Part shown: positions 38,714 to 48,106 of the stretch, piece by piece | Position numbering within the stretch: the first letter of the stretch is position 1 | How the letters are laid out: every line of letters starts with the position of its first letter | Source of the DNA: Nitrospirota bacterium | GTDB lineage: Bacteria; Nitrospirota; Leptospirillia; Leptospirillales; Leptospirillaceae | Direction: 5' to 3' | Assembly: GCA_021810805.1 (NCBI GenBank) | Contig: JAJZHW010000010.1 | Span: 1-56,592, forward strand | Length of the DNA: 56,592 nucleotides | The notes under the pieces: model-generated | Database searches by the model: none | What the model was told of the DNA's origin: nothing | What the model saw: the letters and a program-made list of their open reading frames with translations, nothing else | Program-made: the position numbers and the translations under genes

Positions 38714-41700
38714 TCAAAGGGTCAGGATGTTCAGGATCTCCCGGGCTTGGTTCATGTCGGGAAGGTTGGGGTCGGTCTCATCCATGACGTTTTGAAGGCG
38801 GCTGATCCCCGGAAGAAGCATTTCGTGGGCTCTTTTTAGCTCGCTGTGGCTTAGAAGAAGCTCGCCAAGGCTTATTGTCGCCCGAAGCTCAAGGGCGCGG
38901 GCTCCCTGCTGTCGGCTGATTTCCAGGGCTCGCAGGAAGCATGCCTCCGCCTCCTTGCGCTTTCTTTCCTGCCGCCTGGCCTCCCCCAAAAGCCGCCAGA
39001 GCTCGGCATCGCAGTAGGCGGCTCCGGATTTTTCCGAGAAGCGAAGTCCCGACAATGCCACCCCTGCCGCCTTTCGGGGCTCCTTGAGATGGAGCCAGCA
39101 CTCCGCCAGGAGGGGGAGATACTTGTTCTCGGCGATGCGATGGTACTTGCGGGCCAGGGCTAGCCCTTCGAGGACAAGGGAGAGGCCCTTCGGGTCTCCC
39201 GTCATGACCTGGGCCCACCCCCGAAAACCCCGTTCCGACCCCGACCAGCCCGGAACCTTCATGGTCCGGATTGCCTGAGCCAGGTCGTCGGCGATGGCGA
39301 GAACCCGCTCGGGCAACCCCAGATAGCGGTAAAGGACCATTGAGAAGGTCAAGAGATGACCCTTCTTTCGGTTGACCGCCGCGGTCCGGTCCCGGTCCAG
39401 AAGGCGCTCGGCAAGACGGATGGTCGAGCGGTATCGACCTAAAAACCAGAGGGTCCAGAGGCGGTAATCCTGGGCTTCGCGCACGCTGAGGGAGGCCTCT
39501 GGGCCCACTCCCGCGGCATCGGAGAGATCGACGGCGGTTTCGAGAGACTGGAGGGCATGGGAGAATCGGCCTTCCCAGAAGGCGGTGCTCCCGTCGGCAT
39601 AGAGGGCGGAGATCCGGAAGTCCCGGTGGTAGCTTCGATTCACCAGCGCGACCAGGGAGTCGGCGCGCTCCCTCGACGCCCGGATGTCGGCCTTTCCGTA
39701 TCGGGAATCCCAGAGATTGTAGAAGGCAAAGAAGGTCTCCTCCCGCATCGTATCTCCCGGCCGAATCAGATCGCAGGCCTTCTGGATCGCCTTCTCCCCC
39801 TCGGAACTTCCCCGCCCCTGCATGTCGATCAGCAGGGTGCCCAGGTGAACGAGAAGCCGTATCTCCCGGGCCCGCCTCTCGTGGGAGTCGGGGCAGAGGG
39901 GAAGGATCTCCAGCGCCTTCCGGGAGAGCCGGGCGGCTTCAGGGAGGAAGCCGCCGGCCAAGGCGGCGCTGACGGAGCGTTCGAGCCAGATCAGGGCTTG
40001 AGGAAAGTCCCCGGACTCCTCGAAGTGCCTCGCGACGATGCCGGGGGAGGCCTGGGCCCTCTCGGGAAAGCGCACGGGAAGAATATCCGCGATCTGCCGG
40101 TGAAGGGTCCGCTGGTTTTCGGCCGGGAGGCTTTCCAGGGCGGCGGTGGCGATCAGGGCATGGCGGAAGGAGAAGATTTCTCCTGATGGGTCGAATTCTC
40201 GGGCCACAAGCCCCGTGGCAATGGCCTGTCGGAGGAGCTCTTCGAAGTGTTCGGGGGGCTCGGGGGAGAGGGCCCGCAGAAGTTCCATCGGTGCGATTCT
40301 TCCATAGACCGAGGCTCGCTGGAGGAGGACTCGGGCCTCCCCGAGGCGGTCGAGCCGGGAGGAGAGGACCTCCGACAGTGTGGAGGGAAGGAGGGAGCGT
40401 CGGGGGGAGTCGGAGGATTCGATGCGCTCCCGGGTCAGCTCCTCGAGAAAGAGCGGGACGCCGTCGGCGGCATCGAGGATCCGGGAGATCTCTTCCTCCG
40501 GAAGGGGAGAGGTGGCGCTGATGCTTCGGACCAGCGTTCGGCTTTCCTTGGGGTCCAGGGGCGACAGGTGAAGTGTGATTTTCTCGGGAAGCCCCGAGAG
40601 CCAAGGGGGATCCTCTCCTGTGCGGGTGGTGACGATAAAAAGGACCCGACGGGTAAAGAGCGGATCGGAGAGGATGCGTCGCAAGAGATCTCCCGTAGAG
40701 TCATCCGTCCAGTGGACATCTTCGATGACAAAGAGAATGCGTCGGGTTCGGGAACGGTTTTTCAGGATGGCAAGGAGGGTCTTGATCGTCTCCTCCCGAA
40801 GGGAGGCAGCCGGCAGGGCGGGCAGCGGAAACTCCGGGTGGGGCGGCAGGGAGAAGAATCGTCCGAGCAGGGCGACCGCGACCTGCTCGTCGGGAAGGGA
40901 GAGCTCCCGGGCATAGGCCAGAAGACGGGTGTAAGCGGCCCCCTCCTCCATCCCGTCTGGGATCCCGGCGGGCCCGCGCAGGAGTCGAACCGCTGGGGCG
41001 AAGGGGCTGTCCTTGAGCTGGGGGAAGCATTCGATCTTTCTCAGGAGGGCCTCCCGGGGTCCGGGCAAGGCGGCAATGGCTCGAACGAGGGCGGTCTTCC
41101 CGATTCCCGCCTCTCCCTCCACCACGAGAACCCCCCCCTTGTCCTCCTGCCAAAGAGACTCAAAGGTGGCGATCTCCCGCGTCCGGCTGATCAGCCGGAG
41201 GGAGGCGTCTGCCCCTCCCCCTGAGGGATCGTCCTTGATGAGGGGAAGGGCCCTGGCCCGTTGACCCAGGATCCGGACCTCTGCCGGTCTTCCCAGAACA
41301 AACTGTCCCTTGAGGAGACGGGAGGTGGGCAACGACAGGAGGATTTCTCCCAGCTCGGCCTGCATGGAGAGAGCCTGGGCCCACCGGGAGACCGTGCCGG
41401 TGGGATCGGGAGTGGCTGCGTGATCCCCCTGCAGGATCCGTCCCGAGTGGATCCCCGCGACAAGGGTCAGCCGTCTTGATTTTTTCCCGGACCCCTTCTC
41501 GATCATGTGCCGGAGTCCCAGCGCGGCTCGTGCGGCCTTTCTGGCCGCTCCTTCGGCCTCGCCCGCCACGCCGAACCACACCAGGAGGGAGCGGGTGTCT
41601 CGTCGACTGATGATCGCCCCCATCTCCTGCAGGTAGCGCTGGGCCTGGGAGAGAAGGGGGTCGATCTCGGGGGAGGGTTCGATGGGGAGGTCTTCGTCCC

Positions 41701-42589
41701 CGACCCGAAGTTCGGCAAGCTCCACGTGAAGTGCGGTGGCCGGGCGCCATTCGGGGGAGAGTGAAAGGCCGGGGTAGAGGGGATCCCGCCGTTCTGAAAG
41801 TTGCTCCGGTTTTCCGGGTGAGTCTTGTCGTATCGTTTCGAGGATGGTCCGGGTTTCGGGAGAGGGGAGAAGCCCCAGCTGATCGTGCAAGCGCCTGCGG
41901 AAGAGTTCGTACTGGGAAAGGGCGGCCATGGTGTTCCCGGTCTCGGACAGAAGAAGGATCTTTCGTCTCTGGCATGTCTCATCGAGAGGGTCGAGCCGGA
42001 GGGCACCTTCGAGAATGGCCAGCGCTTCGTGGGGCAGCCGACGCTTCTCGTAGAGACCGACGAGCCGGTTGGTGGTCCAGCGAACGCGAATGGCCAGCTC
42101 TTCCCTTCGTGCGGTGAGCCAGCCTTCGAAGGCGTCGCAGTCGGAAAGGGAGAAGCCGTCCATGAAGGGGCCGGTGATCTCCCGAAGGCTTCGGGAAAGC
42201 TGTTTTTCGCAGGAGGGGCAGTCTTCCGGGTCATGAAAGATTGTACAGGAGCGCGGGGGAATCAGAAGATCACCGATATCGATGTGCAGGGGGAAGTCCG
42301 GGTGCAGTCCGATGTTGGTTCGGGATCTTGGCGGTCGTGAGATCACAAGGGGCGGCCCTCCTGGCAACGGCAGGAGCTTCTTGAGCGAGATCAACGACTG
42401 CCTCAGGCTATTGGCGGCATTCTCGGGGGGAGACCCGGGCCAGAGGGTTCGGGCAAGAAAGCCCCGATCATGGGTTCGGGACGGCTCGATGGCCAGGAGG
42501 CCGAGGAGCGCCAAATGTTTTTTGTGGACCCGAAGGGCCCGATCCTCGGAGAGAAGATCGGGGGGGCCAAAGAGACGAAGCCTGTACAT
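38714..42589 (-). CDS. Transcriptional regulator with BTAD, cyclase-like, AAA ATPase and TPR domains
   Basis: 1291 residues from ATG 42589. N-terminal winged helix of OmpR/SARP type (MYRLRLFGPPDLLSEDRALR, then WPGSPPENAANSLRQSLISL), a BTAD helical domain to about 260, and a stretch at about 290-460 resembling a class III nucleotide cyclase (FGVAGEAEGAARKAARAALG, GIHSGRILQGD) but without the first metal-binding Asp. Next an NTPase with Walker A GEAGIGKTALV (about 495) and Walker B LFVIEDVHWTDD (about 620), then LVRSISATSPLPEEEISRIL and C-terminal TPR-like helices. This is an STAND-type signal ATPase controlling DNA binding. It converges on the RND adaptor gene. Ligand and targets are unknown. 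Confidence 0.85.
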   Translation of the reverse strand: MYRLRLFGPPDLLSEDRALRVHKKHLALLGLLAIEPSRTHDRGFLARTLWPGSPPENAANSLRQSLISLKKLLPLPGGPPLVISRPPRSRTNIGLHPDFPLHIDIGDLLIPPRSCTIFHDPEDCPSCEKQLSRSLREITGPFMDGFSLSDCDAFEGWLTARREELAIRVRWTTNRLVGLYEKRRLPHEALAILEGALRLDPLDETCQRRKILLLSETGNTMAALSQYELFRRRLHDQLGLLPSPETRTILETIRQDSPGKPEQLSERRDPLYPGLSLSPEWRPATALHVELAELRVGDEDLPIEPSPEIDPLLSQAQRYLQEMGAIISRRDTRSLLVWFGVAGEAEGAARKAARAALGLRHMIEKGSGKKSRRLTLVAGIHSGRILQGDHAATPDPTGTVSRWAQALSMQAELGEILLSLPTSRLLKGQFVLGRPAEVRILGQRARALPLIKDDPSGGGADASLRLISRTREIATFESLWQEDKGGVLVVEGEAGIGKTALVRAIAALPGPREALLRKIECFPQLKDSPFAPAVRLLRGPAGIPDGMEEGAAYTRLLAYARELSLPDEQVAVALLGRFFSLPPHPEFPLPALPAASLREETIKTLLAILKNRSRTRRILFVIEDVHWTDDSTGDLLRRILSDPLFTRRVLFIVTTRTGEDPPWLSGLPEKITLHLSPLDPKESRTLVRSISATSPLPEEEISRILDAADGVPLFLEELTRERIESSDSPRRSLLPSTLSEVLSSRLDRLGEARVLLQRASVYGRIAPMELLRALSPEPPEHFEELLRQAIATGLVAREFDPSGEIFSFRHALIATAALESLPAENQRTLHRQIADILPVRFPERAQASPGIVARHFEESGDFPQALIWLERSVSAALAGGFLPEAARLSRKALEILPLCPDSHERRAREIRLLVHLGTLLIDMQGRGSSEGEKAIQKACDLIRPGDTMREETFFAFYNLWDSRYGKADIRASRERADSLVALVNRSYHRDFRISALYADGSTAFWEGRFSHALQSLETAVDLSDAAGVGPEASLSVREAQDYRLWTLWFLGRYRSTIRLAERLLDRDRTAAVNRKKGHLLTFSMVLYRYLGLPERVLAIADDLAQAIRTMKVPGWSGSERGFRGWAQVMTGDPKGLSLVLEGLALARKYHRIAENKYLPLLAECWLHLKEPRKAAGVALSGLRFSEKSGAAYCDAELWRLLGEARRQERKRKEAEACFLRALEISRQQGARALELRATISLGELLLSHSELKRAHEMLLPGISRLQNVMDETDPNLPDMNQAREILNILTL

Positions 42590-42804
42590 GAAGGAGGAGC
42601 CTCTCTCAGGACCGAAGTTCTTGGCAGAAAACTCTGTCTCGCTGTTGGGGAAGTCGGGGGCTGAATCTCTGTGTCCATCCTAGTCCAATCCGGGAATGAC
42701 CGGCAACTTCTCCCGGATTTTGTGACGAGGAGGGCGGTGAACCATGCGTTGACCCGAGGACTTCTTCCGGGAGACAATGGCGAAAAAGGAGAGAAGGAGG
42801 CGTT

Positions 42805-43464
42805 ATGACGACCGAAGACAAAGGCCCGGAGGAGTTCTCCGACAACCTCCCATGGCGCACGGGGGCTCCGGGGCCCTGGACACTGAAGCTCTTCGGGGGT
42901 CCCCCTCAGGGAGCCACACTCTGGGTGACCCGATCCATGCTGGTTCTGGCCTTCCTGTCGCTGGGGCTCTTTACCGTCACCCGTCTTCTTTTGATCCACT
43001 GGGTCTTCCTTGTCCCGGCCTCGTTGGGATCGCTCTTTGCATTGGGGGCTCTCTATGTGGTTCTCGAGATGAGGCGTCCCCCCCTGGCCGTCCTTGAAGT
43101 CCGTCAAAATGAGCTGTCCTACCGGGCAAGTGCCGGGGAAGAGGTCCTCTTGCCCCTTGAAAGAGTTGCATTGGGAACATCGGAGGGCTCCTTCTTCGAT
43201 CTTGTTCGCCTCGACACCGGAGAGACCGTTGCCCGAATCCGGCGGGAGTCCGTCCGCGATGTCTCGGGCTTCGAGACCATCCGCCGATACCTGGCCCTTG
43301 CCCCCTCCCTCCGTCCGCCGATTCCCGCCTCCGCTCCTGCGCGTCCGCGCACCTACCGCTGGCTTCTTCTGGGATGGGGAACCATTGTCCTTCTGATGAT
43401 CCTCTGGGCGCTCTATGAAAATCATGCGGCTCCCCGCTCCTACGAACCCTTCAGCAACCCCTGA
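42805..43464 (+). CDS. Two-helix membrane protein, DUF2244-like
   Basis: 219 residues from ATG 42805, preceded by AAGGAGG. Two adjacent hydrophobic helices (about 42-62 and 67-90) are followed by a cytoplasmic-looking beta-rich domain (LEVRQNELSYRASAGEEVLL, FFDLVRLDTGE) and a third helix near the C-terminus (WLLLGWGTIVLLMILWALY). The first half resembles DUF2244 proteins, linked in some bacteria to respiratory gene clusters. The assignment is tentative because the C-terminal helix is extra. It stands alone between the BTAD regulator and lpxL. Confidence 0.6.
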   Translation: MTTEDKGPEEFSDNLPWRTGAPGPWTLKLFGGPPQGATLWVTRSMLVLAFLSLGLFTVTRLLLIHWVFLVPASLGSLFALGALYVVLEMRRPPLAVLEVRQNELSYRASAGEEVLLPLERVALGTSEGSFFDLVRLDTGETVARIRRESVRDVSGFETIRRYLALAPSLRPPIPASAPARPRTYRWLLLGWGTIVLLMILWALYENHAAPRSYEPFSNP

Positions 43465-43495
43465 TCTCCGGGGGCCGATACCTGGCCCTTGCCCC
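43284..43495 (+). repeat. 21-bp perfect direct repeat, copies 43284-43304 and 43475-43495
   Basis: The same 21 bases (starting CCGATACCTGG, ending CCTTGCCCC) occur inside the DUF2244-like gene, where they encode RYLALAP, and again 11 bp after its stop. The spacing is 191 bp. Probably a local duplication scar. Confidence 0.75.
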
Positions 43496-43781
43496 TTCCC
43501 GCCTGCGCTTCCCCCCGGGAGATGAAGGACGGCTCCGTGGAGCCCGCCATTTTCGGGGAATCCGTCCCTTGTCGATGCAATCCGGGGGCCCTTTTTTGAA
43601 GGTCGCCGGGGGCGAGGAGAGGATGGCGGCAAAAAATGTCTTGCATTTCTTGCCGGAATGGCGAATGCTTAGGTTGATCCGGCAGGGAACCCCCTCCCCA
43701 TTTGTCTGACTCCGTCGTTTTTCTCCGGCCTCGGCTCTTTGTCTCGCCTCTCTCCATCTTACGGAAAAGGATCCTTATACC
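43465..43781. other. Intergenic region upstream of the acyltransferase gene
   Basis: 317 bp. It holds the second copy of the 21-bp repeat (43475-43495) and a small perfect hairpin, GGCTCC/GGAGCC at 43531-43544. ORFs here lack ribosome sites. AAAAGGA at about 43766 is the ribosome site of the next gene. Confidence 0.45.
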
Positions 43782-44696
43782 ATGGACCGACCGGCTTCCC
43801 GAAAAACCCGGATTCCATCCTGTCTCCTTCGGGCCGTGGGCCTCCTCTTTGAGACGGCCGGACACCGTCTGGCCCTGCGCCTAGGAGCCACCATCGGAGA
43901 TGTTTTCCGCCTTCTCGTTCCCTCGAAGGTCCGCAGGGTCCGCGCAAATCTCGAGATGGCCTATCCCGCCCTGCGGGGAACGGAGGCCCTTCGCCGGACC
44001 GAGGTTGAGGTCTTTCGCCACTTCGGGCGCATGGGAGCGGAGTTTTTTCGATTCCCGGTGCTGAGTGATCGATGGCTAAGAGAGCATGTCCAGATCGAGG
44101 ATCTCTCGATCGTCCGGAGCTGTCTCTCCCAGGGGCGCGGCGTTCTGGCCTTCATTGCCCACTTTGGAAACTGGGAGCTGATCAGCAAACGTCTGGCCCT
44201 CGACATCGACGTTCCCTGCCACGTCGTGACCCGACGGATCCGCGATCCCAAGATCGATGCCTATATCCGAGACCATCGATTCCGGTACGGGAAGGCGACC
44301 TCGATCAGCTCCGAGGAGGGAGGAATCCGCCCCATTCTGCGGGCCTTGGCCCGAAATGAAATCGTCGTTCTGGCCGTCGACCAGAGCGCCGCACCTCCGG
44401 AGGGAGTCCCGGTCCCCTTCTTCGGACGCATGGCCGGCACCCATACGGGGGCGGCGAGAATCGCCCTCAGGCAAAGTCTTCCCCTCCTTCCCGCCTTTGC
44501 CTGCCGGCTTCCCTGCGGGGGCCACCGGATCCGCTTCGGACCGCTTCTGGATTTTTCGGGGGCCGGAGGACTCTCCGACGCAGAAAAAATCGAATGGATG
44601 ACCGGGCGCATGACGGCCTTGGCGGAAGAACGGATCCGGGAGCATCCGGAGCAGTGGATATGGATGCACAACCGCTGGAAAATGGCACCTTCATAA
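43782..44696 (+). CDS. lpxL: Lipid A biosynthesis acyltransferase (LpxL/HtrB family)
   Basis: 304 residues from ATG 43782, preceded by AAAAGGA. It transfers a secondary acyl chain to lipid A precursors at the inner membrane. Seen: VRRVRANLEMAYP, the catalytic H-x4-E motif in FIAHFGNWELI (about residues 125-133), RIRDPKIDAYIRDHRFRYG, VDQSAAPPEGVPVPFFGR with the conserved Asp-Gln, and HPEQWIWMHNRWK at the C-terminus. All these match the LpxL/LpxM family; which acyl position is modified cannot be told. No other lpx gene is close. Confidence 0.9.
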   Translation: MDRPASRKTRIPSCLLRAVGLLFETAGHRLALRLGATIGDVFRLLVPSKVRRVRANLEMAYPALRGTEALRRTEVEVFRHFGRMGAEFFRFPVLSDRWLREHVQIEDLSIVRSCLSQGRGVLAFIAHFGNWELISKRLALDIDVPCHVVTRRIRDPKIDAYIRDHRFRYGKATSISSEEGGIRPILRALARNEIVVLAVDQSAAPPEGVPVPFFGRMAGTHTGAARIALRQSLPLLPAFACRLPCGGHRIRFGPLLDFSGAGGLSDAEKIEWMTGRMTALAEERIREHPEQWIWMHNRWKMAPS

Positions 44697-45083
44697 GAAG
44701 AGCAACGGCCTGAACCGAAAGGGATCGTTGAGTTTTTTTTCTTGGGAAATTGGAAGGCGCCTCGCCATTCTTTTTTCCCTTCCCCGGTTTTGATAGAATG
44801 GGCATTAAGCTGAACAACCCATCCCTCCCGGAAGTGACTCTTTTTGAACCGATTCCGATGGGCCCGTTGCCTTGCCTCTGTTCCGAAAGAGGGGACATTC
44901 TTCACTTTTGGCAAGCCTTTGACCGGGAGATCGAGGAAGAGCCTCTCCCGGGACGATTGCCTGAGGGATCTGACACTTCACCTGCTTCTCTTTTTCCGTC
45001 CGGTTCCCTTCGGCCGGATTTGACGGAATCAACGACGACCGGATTTGAGGGGTTTTCTTCAGAGTCCGGCAGAAAGGATGCCG
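44697..45083. other. Intergenic region upstream of ppsA
   Basis: 387 bp. Eight T residues at about 44733-44740 follow a weak pairing (AACG/CGTT), possibly ending lpxL transcription. TAGAAT at about 44795 is a possible -10 element. An ORF starting at 44801 (ATGGGC) reads through but lacks a ribosome site and ends inside ppsA; I do not accept it. The remaining sequence is a long untranslated leader or promoter region. Confidence 0.45.
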
Positions 45084-47486
45084 ATGCGCTATATCCGATT
45101 CTTCAATGAGATCAAGCTGACCGATGTGCCTCTCGTGGGCGGAAAAAATGCCTCCCTGGGAGAGCTCTACCAGGAGCTTGTTCCCCAGGGAGTGAAGGTT
45201 CCCAACGGCTTTGCCATCACGGCCGACGCGTACTGGGCTCTTCTGGAGAAGGGCGGGATCATGAAGCCTCTCCGCGACGCCCTGGAGGGACTCGATCGCC
45301 ACGACATCGCCGATCTCGAACGTCGGGGGAAGATTGCCCGCGATCTGATCCTCGGGGTGACCATTCCCCAGGACATGTGGACGGAAATCGAAGAAGCCTA
45401 TGGCATCCTGGCCAAGGAGTATGGGGATTCTCCGGACGTGGCCGTCCGAAGCTCCGCCACCGCGGAAGACCTTCCGACCGCCTCCTTTGCCGGACAGCAG
45501 GATACCTATCTCAATATCCGGGGGCTTCAGCAGCTCAAGGAAGCCTGTCTGAAGTGCTTCGCCTCCCTCTATACAGACCGGGCGATCTCCTACCGGGTGG
45601 ACCATGGCTTCGACCACTTCTCCATCGCCCTCTCCATCTGCGTGATGAAGATGGTGCGCTCCGACAAGGGCTCCTCCGGGGTGCTCTTTACCCTCGACAC
45701 CGAGACGGGGTTCCGGGATGTCGTCTTTATCACGGGGGCCTACGGCCTCGGGGAAAACGTCGTTCAGGGCAACGTCGATCCCGACGAGTTTTACGTGTAC
45801 AAGAAGACCTTCCGCGAGGGCCATCGCTCCATCATCCGCAAGAACCTGGGCAAGAAGCAGTTTCGCATGGTCTATGCCACGGGGAACGCCAAGGTGACCG
45901 TGGCCAACGAGCGAGTCTCCGAGGCTGAAGCCACGACCTTCTGTCTGACCGACGACGAGATCCTGAAGCTGGCCGACTACGCCGTCAAGGTCGAGGACCA
46001 CTATACCCGCAAGGCCGGGGTGGATCGCCCCATGGACATGGAGTGGGCCAAGGACGGGATCTCCGGAGAGATCTTCCTGGTGCAGGCTCGACCGGAGACG
46101 GTGGAGAGTCAGAAGAACAAGACGGAGTTTCTCGAGGCCTATACCCTCGACGAGAAGAGCCGCGTCCTCCTTCGGGGCAAGGCCGTGGGGCAGCGCATCG
46201 CCTCCGGGCGGGTTCATGTGATCCGCGACCTTCGCCACATCCGGGACTTCAAGCCCGGCGAGATCCTGGTGGCCGAGACCACAACCCCTGACTGGGAGCC
46301 GGTGATGAAGACGGCGGCGGCCATCATCACGAGCCGCGGTGGCCGGACCTGCCATGCCGCCATCGTGAGCCGCGAGCTGGGCATCCCCGCCGTGGTGGGG
46401 GCCGAAGGGGCCATCGATGCCCTGTCAGACGGCCAGGAAGCGACGGTGAGCTGTGCCCAGGGAGACACGGGGATGGTCTACGAAGGCCTTCTCAAGTTCC
46501 ATGTCGACCGCACCGCCCTCGATGCCTTTCCCCGTCCGAAGACGGCGGTCATGATGAATCTGGGCGATCCCGATCAGGCCTTTGGCCTCTCCTTCATTCC
46601 CAACGACGGAGTGGGGCTGGCTCGGATGGAGTTCATCATCAACGGCTTCATCAAGATCCATCCCATGGCGCTGGTCCATCCCGAGAGGATCACCGACCCC
46701 AAGGTTCTGACCCAGATCGAGTCGATGACGGCCGGATATCCCGACATGAAGGAGTACTTTGTCGAGAAGTTGGCCTTTGGAATCGGGACGATCGCTGCCG
46801 CCTTCTATCCGAAGCCGGTGACTGTCCGCATGAGCGACTTCAAGAGCAACGAATATGCGAGCTTGATCGGAGGCGCCGACTTTGAGCCCCACGAGGAGAA
46901 CCCCATGCTGGGATTCAGGGGGGCGTCGCGCTATATCAGCCCGCGCTACGAAGAGGGATTTGCCCTGGAGTGCCAGGCCATCCGGCGCGTTCGCGAGGGG
47001 ATGGGCCTGACCAATGTCCGGATCATGATTCCCTTCTGCCGTACCCTCAAGGAGGCCCGAGGCGTCATCGATGTCCTCTCAAAAAACGGCCTTCGGAGAG
47101 GCGAGCAGGGGCTCGAGGTCTTTGTGATGTGCGAGATCCCCAACAACGTCATCCTGATCGACGAGTTTGCCAAATACTTCGACGGATTCTCCATCGGATC
47201 CAACGATCTGACCCAGCTGACCCTGGGGGTGGATCGCGACTCCGAGATCCTGGCCGAGAGCTTCGACGAGAGGGATGAAGGGGTGCAGACCTTTATTCGC
47301 ATGGCGGTGGAGGGAACCAAGCGCAACCGTGTGCATTCGGGGATCTGCGGACAGGCGCCCAGCGACTTTCCTGAGATTGCCAAGGCTCTTGTGGAGATGG
47401 GGATCGAGTCGATTTCCCTGAACCCCGACACCGTCATCAAGACCACCCTTCAGATCCTTGAGGTGGAAAAGAAAATGAAGAAGTAG
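45084..47486 (+). CDS. ppsA: Phosphoenolpyruvate synthase
   Basis: 800 residues from ATG 45084, six bases after AGAAAGG; ATG 45078 and TTG 45045 are weaker. It makes PEP, AMP and phosphate from pyruvate, ATP and water, for gluconeogenesis or carbon fixation. Seen: N-terminal ATP-grasp (VGGKNASLGELYQEL; VRSSATAEDLPTASFAGQQD), swivelling domain with phosphohistidine in GGRTCHAAIVSRELG (His424), and the C-terminal PEP-binding barrel with GSNDLTQLTLGVDRDS and the catalytic Cys755 in SGICGQAP. Full length. A strong terminator follows, so it is probably monocistronic. Confidence 0.95.
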   Translation: MRYIRFFNEIKLTDVPLVGGKNASLGELYQELVPQGVKVPNGFAITADAYWALLEKGGIMKPLRDALEGLDRHDIADLERRGKIARDLILGVTIPQDMWTEIEEAYGILAKEYGDSPDVAVRSSATAEDLPTASFAGQQDTYLNIRGLQQLKEACLKCFASLYTDRAISYRVDHGFDHFSIALSICVMKMVRSDKGSSGVLFTLDTETGFRDVVFITGAYGLGENVVQGNVDPDEFYVYKKTFREGHRSIIRKNLGKKQFRMVYATGNAKVTVANERVSEAEATTFCLTDDEILKLADYAVKVEDHYTRKAGVDRPMDMEWAKDGISGEIFLVQARPETVESQKNKTEFLEAYTLDEKSRVLLRGKAVGQRIASGRVHVIRDLRHIRDFKPGEILVAETTTPDWEPVMKTAAAIITSRGGRTCHAAIVSRELGIPAVVGAEGAIDALSDGQEATVSCAQGDTGMVYEGLLKFHVDRTALDAFPRPKTAVMMNLGDPDQAFGLSFIPNDGVGLARMEFIINGFIKIHPMALVHPERITDPKVLTQIESMTAGYPDMKEYFVEKLAFGIGTIAAAFYPKPVTVRMSDFKSNEYASLIGGADFEPHEENPMLGFRGASRYISPRYEEGFALECQAIRRVREGMGLTNVRIMIPFCRTLKEARGVIDVLSKNGLRRGEQGLEVFVMCEIPNNVILIDEFAKYFDGFSIGSNDLTQLTLGVDRDSEILAESFDERDEGVQTFIRMAVEGTKRNRVHSGICGQAPSDFPEIAKALVEMGIESISLNPDTVIKTTLQILEVEKKMKK

Positions 47487-47523
47487 AACGCCTTCCTCTC
47501 AGACACGGAAGATGTTGAGCCGC

Positions 47524-47560
47524 AACCGGCTTTCCCGATCACGGGGAAGCCGGTTTTTTT
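47524..47560 (+). terminator. Rho-independent terminator of ppsA
   Basis: AACCGGCTTTCCCG pairs with CGGGGAAGCCGGTT as a 14-bp stem with one wobble pair and a four-base loop (ATCA). It runs straight into TTTTTT. It lies 37 bp after the ppsA stop. Confidence 0.95.
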
Positions 47561-47654
47561 GTCGAGGGGGGATCGGAAAATTGCACAGGGACTGGGACGG
47601 ACGAAGAAGAAAAAGCGGAGAGTCAGGGGGCAGGCCAAGTCCCCCCCCTTCTGG

Positions 47655-47828
47655 TCAGTGAAAGCCGATGGGGCCCTGGGGTGTGAGGTTTGCCGTGATA
47701 TGGGGCTGGGTCAGAAGGCAGTAAAGAGCCCCTCCGACCACAAGGGTCCCCACCACCATCACAAGTCCCGAACAGAGGATCTTTTTCCCCGGCGGAACCG
47801 ATGTATGTTTTTTTACTGCCGGTATCAT
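47655..47828 (-). CDS. Small single-helix membrane protein
   Basis: 57 residues from ATG 47828, eight bases after GGAGG; an adjacent ATG at 47831 adds one residue. A basic N-terminus (AVKKHTSVPPGKK) precedes one hydrophobic helix (LCSGLVMVVGTLVVGGALYCLL) with Cys near each end. The tail is short and uncharged. No family recognised. It stands alone 278 bp downstream of der on the minus strand. The ribosome site is the main argument that it is real. Confidence 0.6.
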   Translation of the reverse strand: MIPAVKKHTSVPPGKKILCSGLVMVVGTLVVGGALYCLLTQPHITANLTPQGPIGFH

Positions 47829-48106
47829 CATTGTCGCCTCCTGTCCAAAAGGCCGCACGAGGAGATTGGGGCATTTCACGCCTCTCTCTCCCGTCCTCCC
47901 GCATCCTCGGAGCACTTTTTCCGGTCCCCCTCTCGTTTTTTCGGGGCGGCAGGAGGAGCGCTCGCTCTGGAAGGTGTTCGAGGTGCGATCGAGTCTGTTG
48001 GGAGGGGAGAAAGATCAATCATACACCCGGGAGCCCGAAAGGGAGAACCGGAACTCTCAAGGAACTCTCAAATCTCTTCGGCAGAACGGAGCGGTTTGGA
48101 GAGGGG

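Noticed and set aside
44750-45109. 119-codon ORF upstream of ppsA
   Set aside because: No ribosome site, no domain, and it runs into the start of ppsA out of frame.
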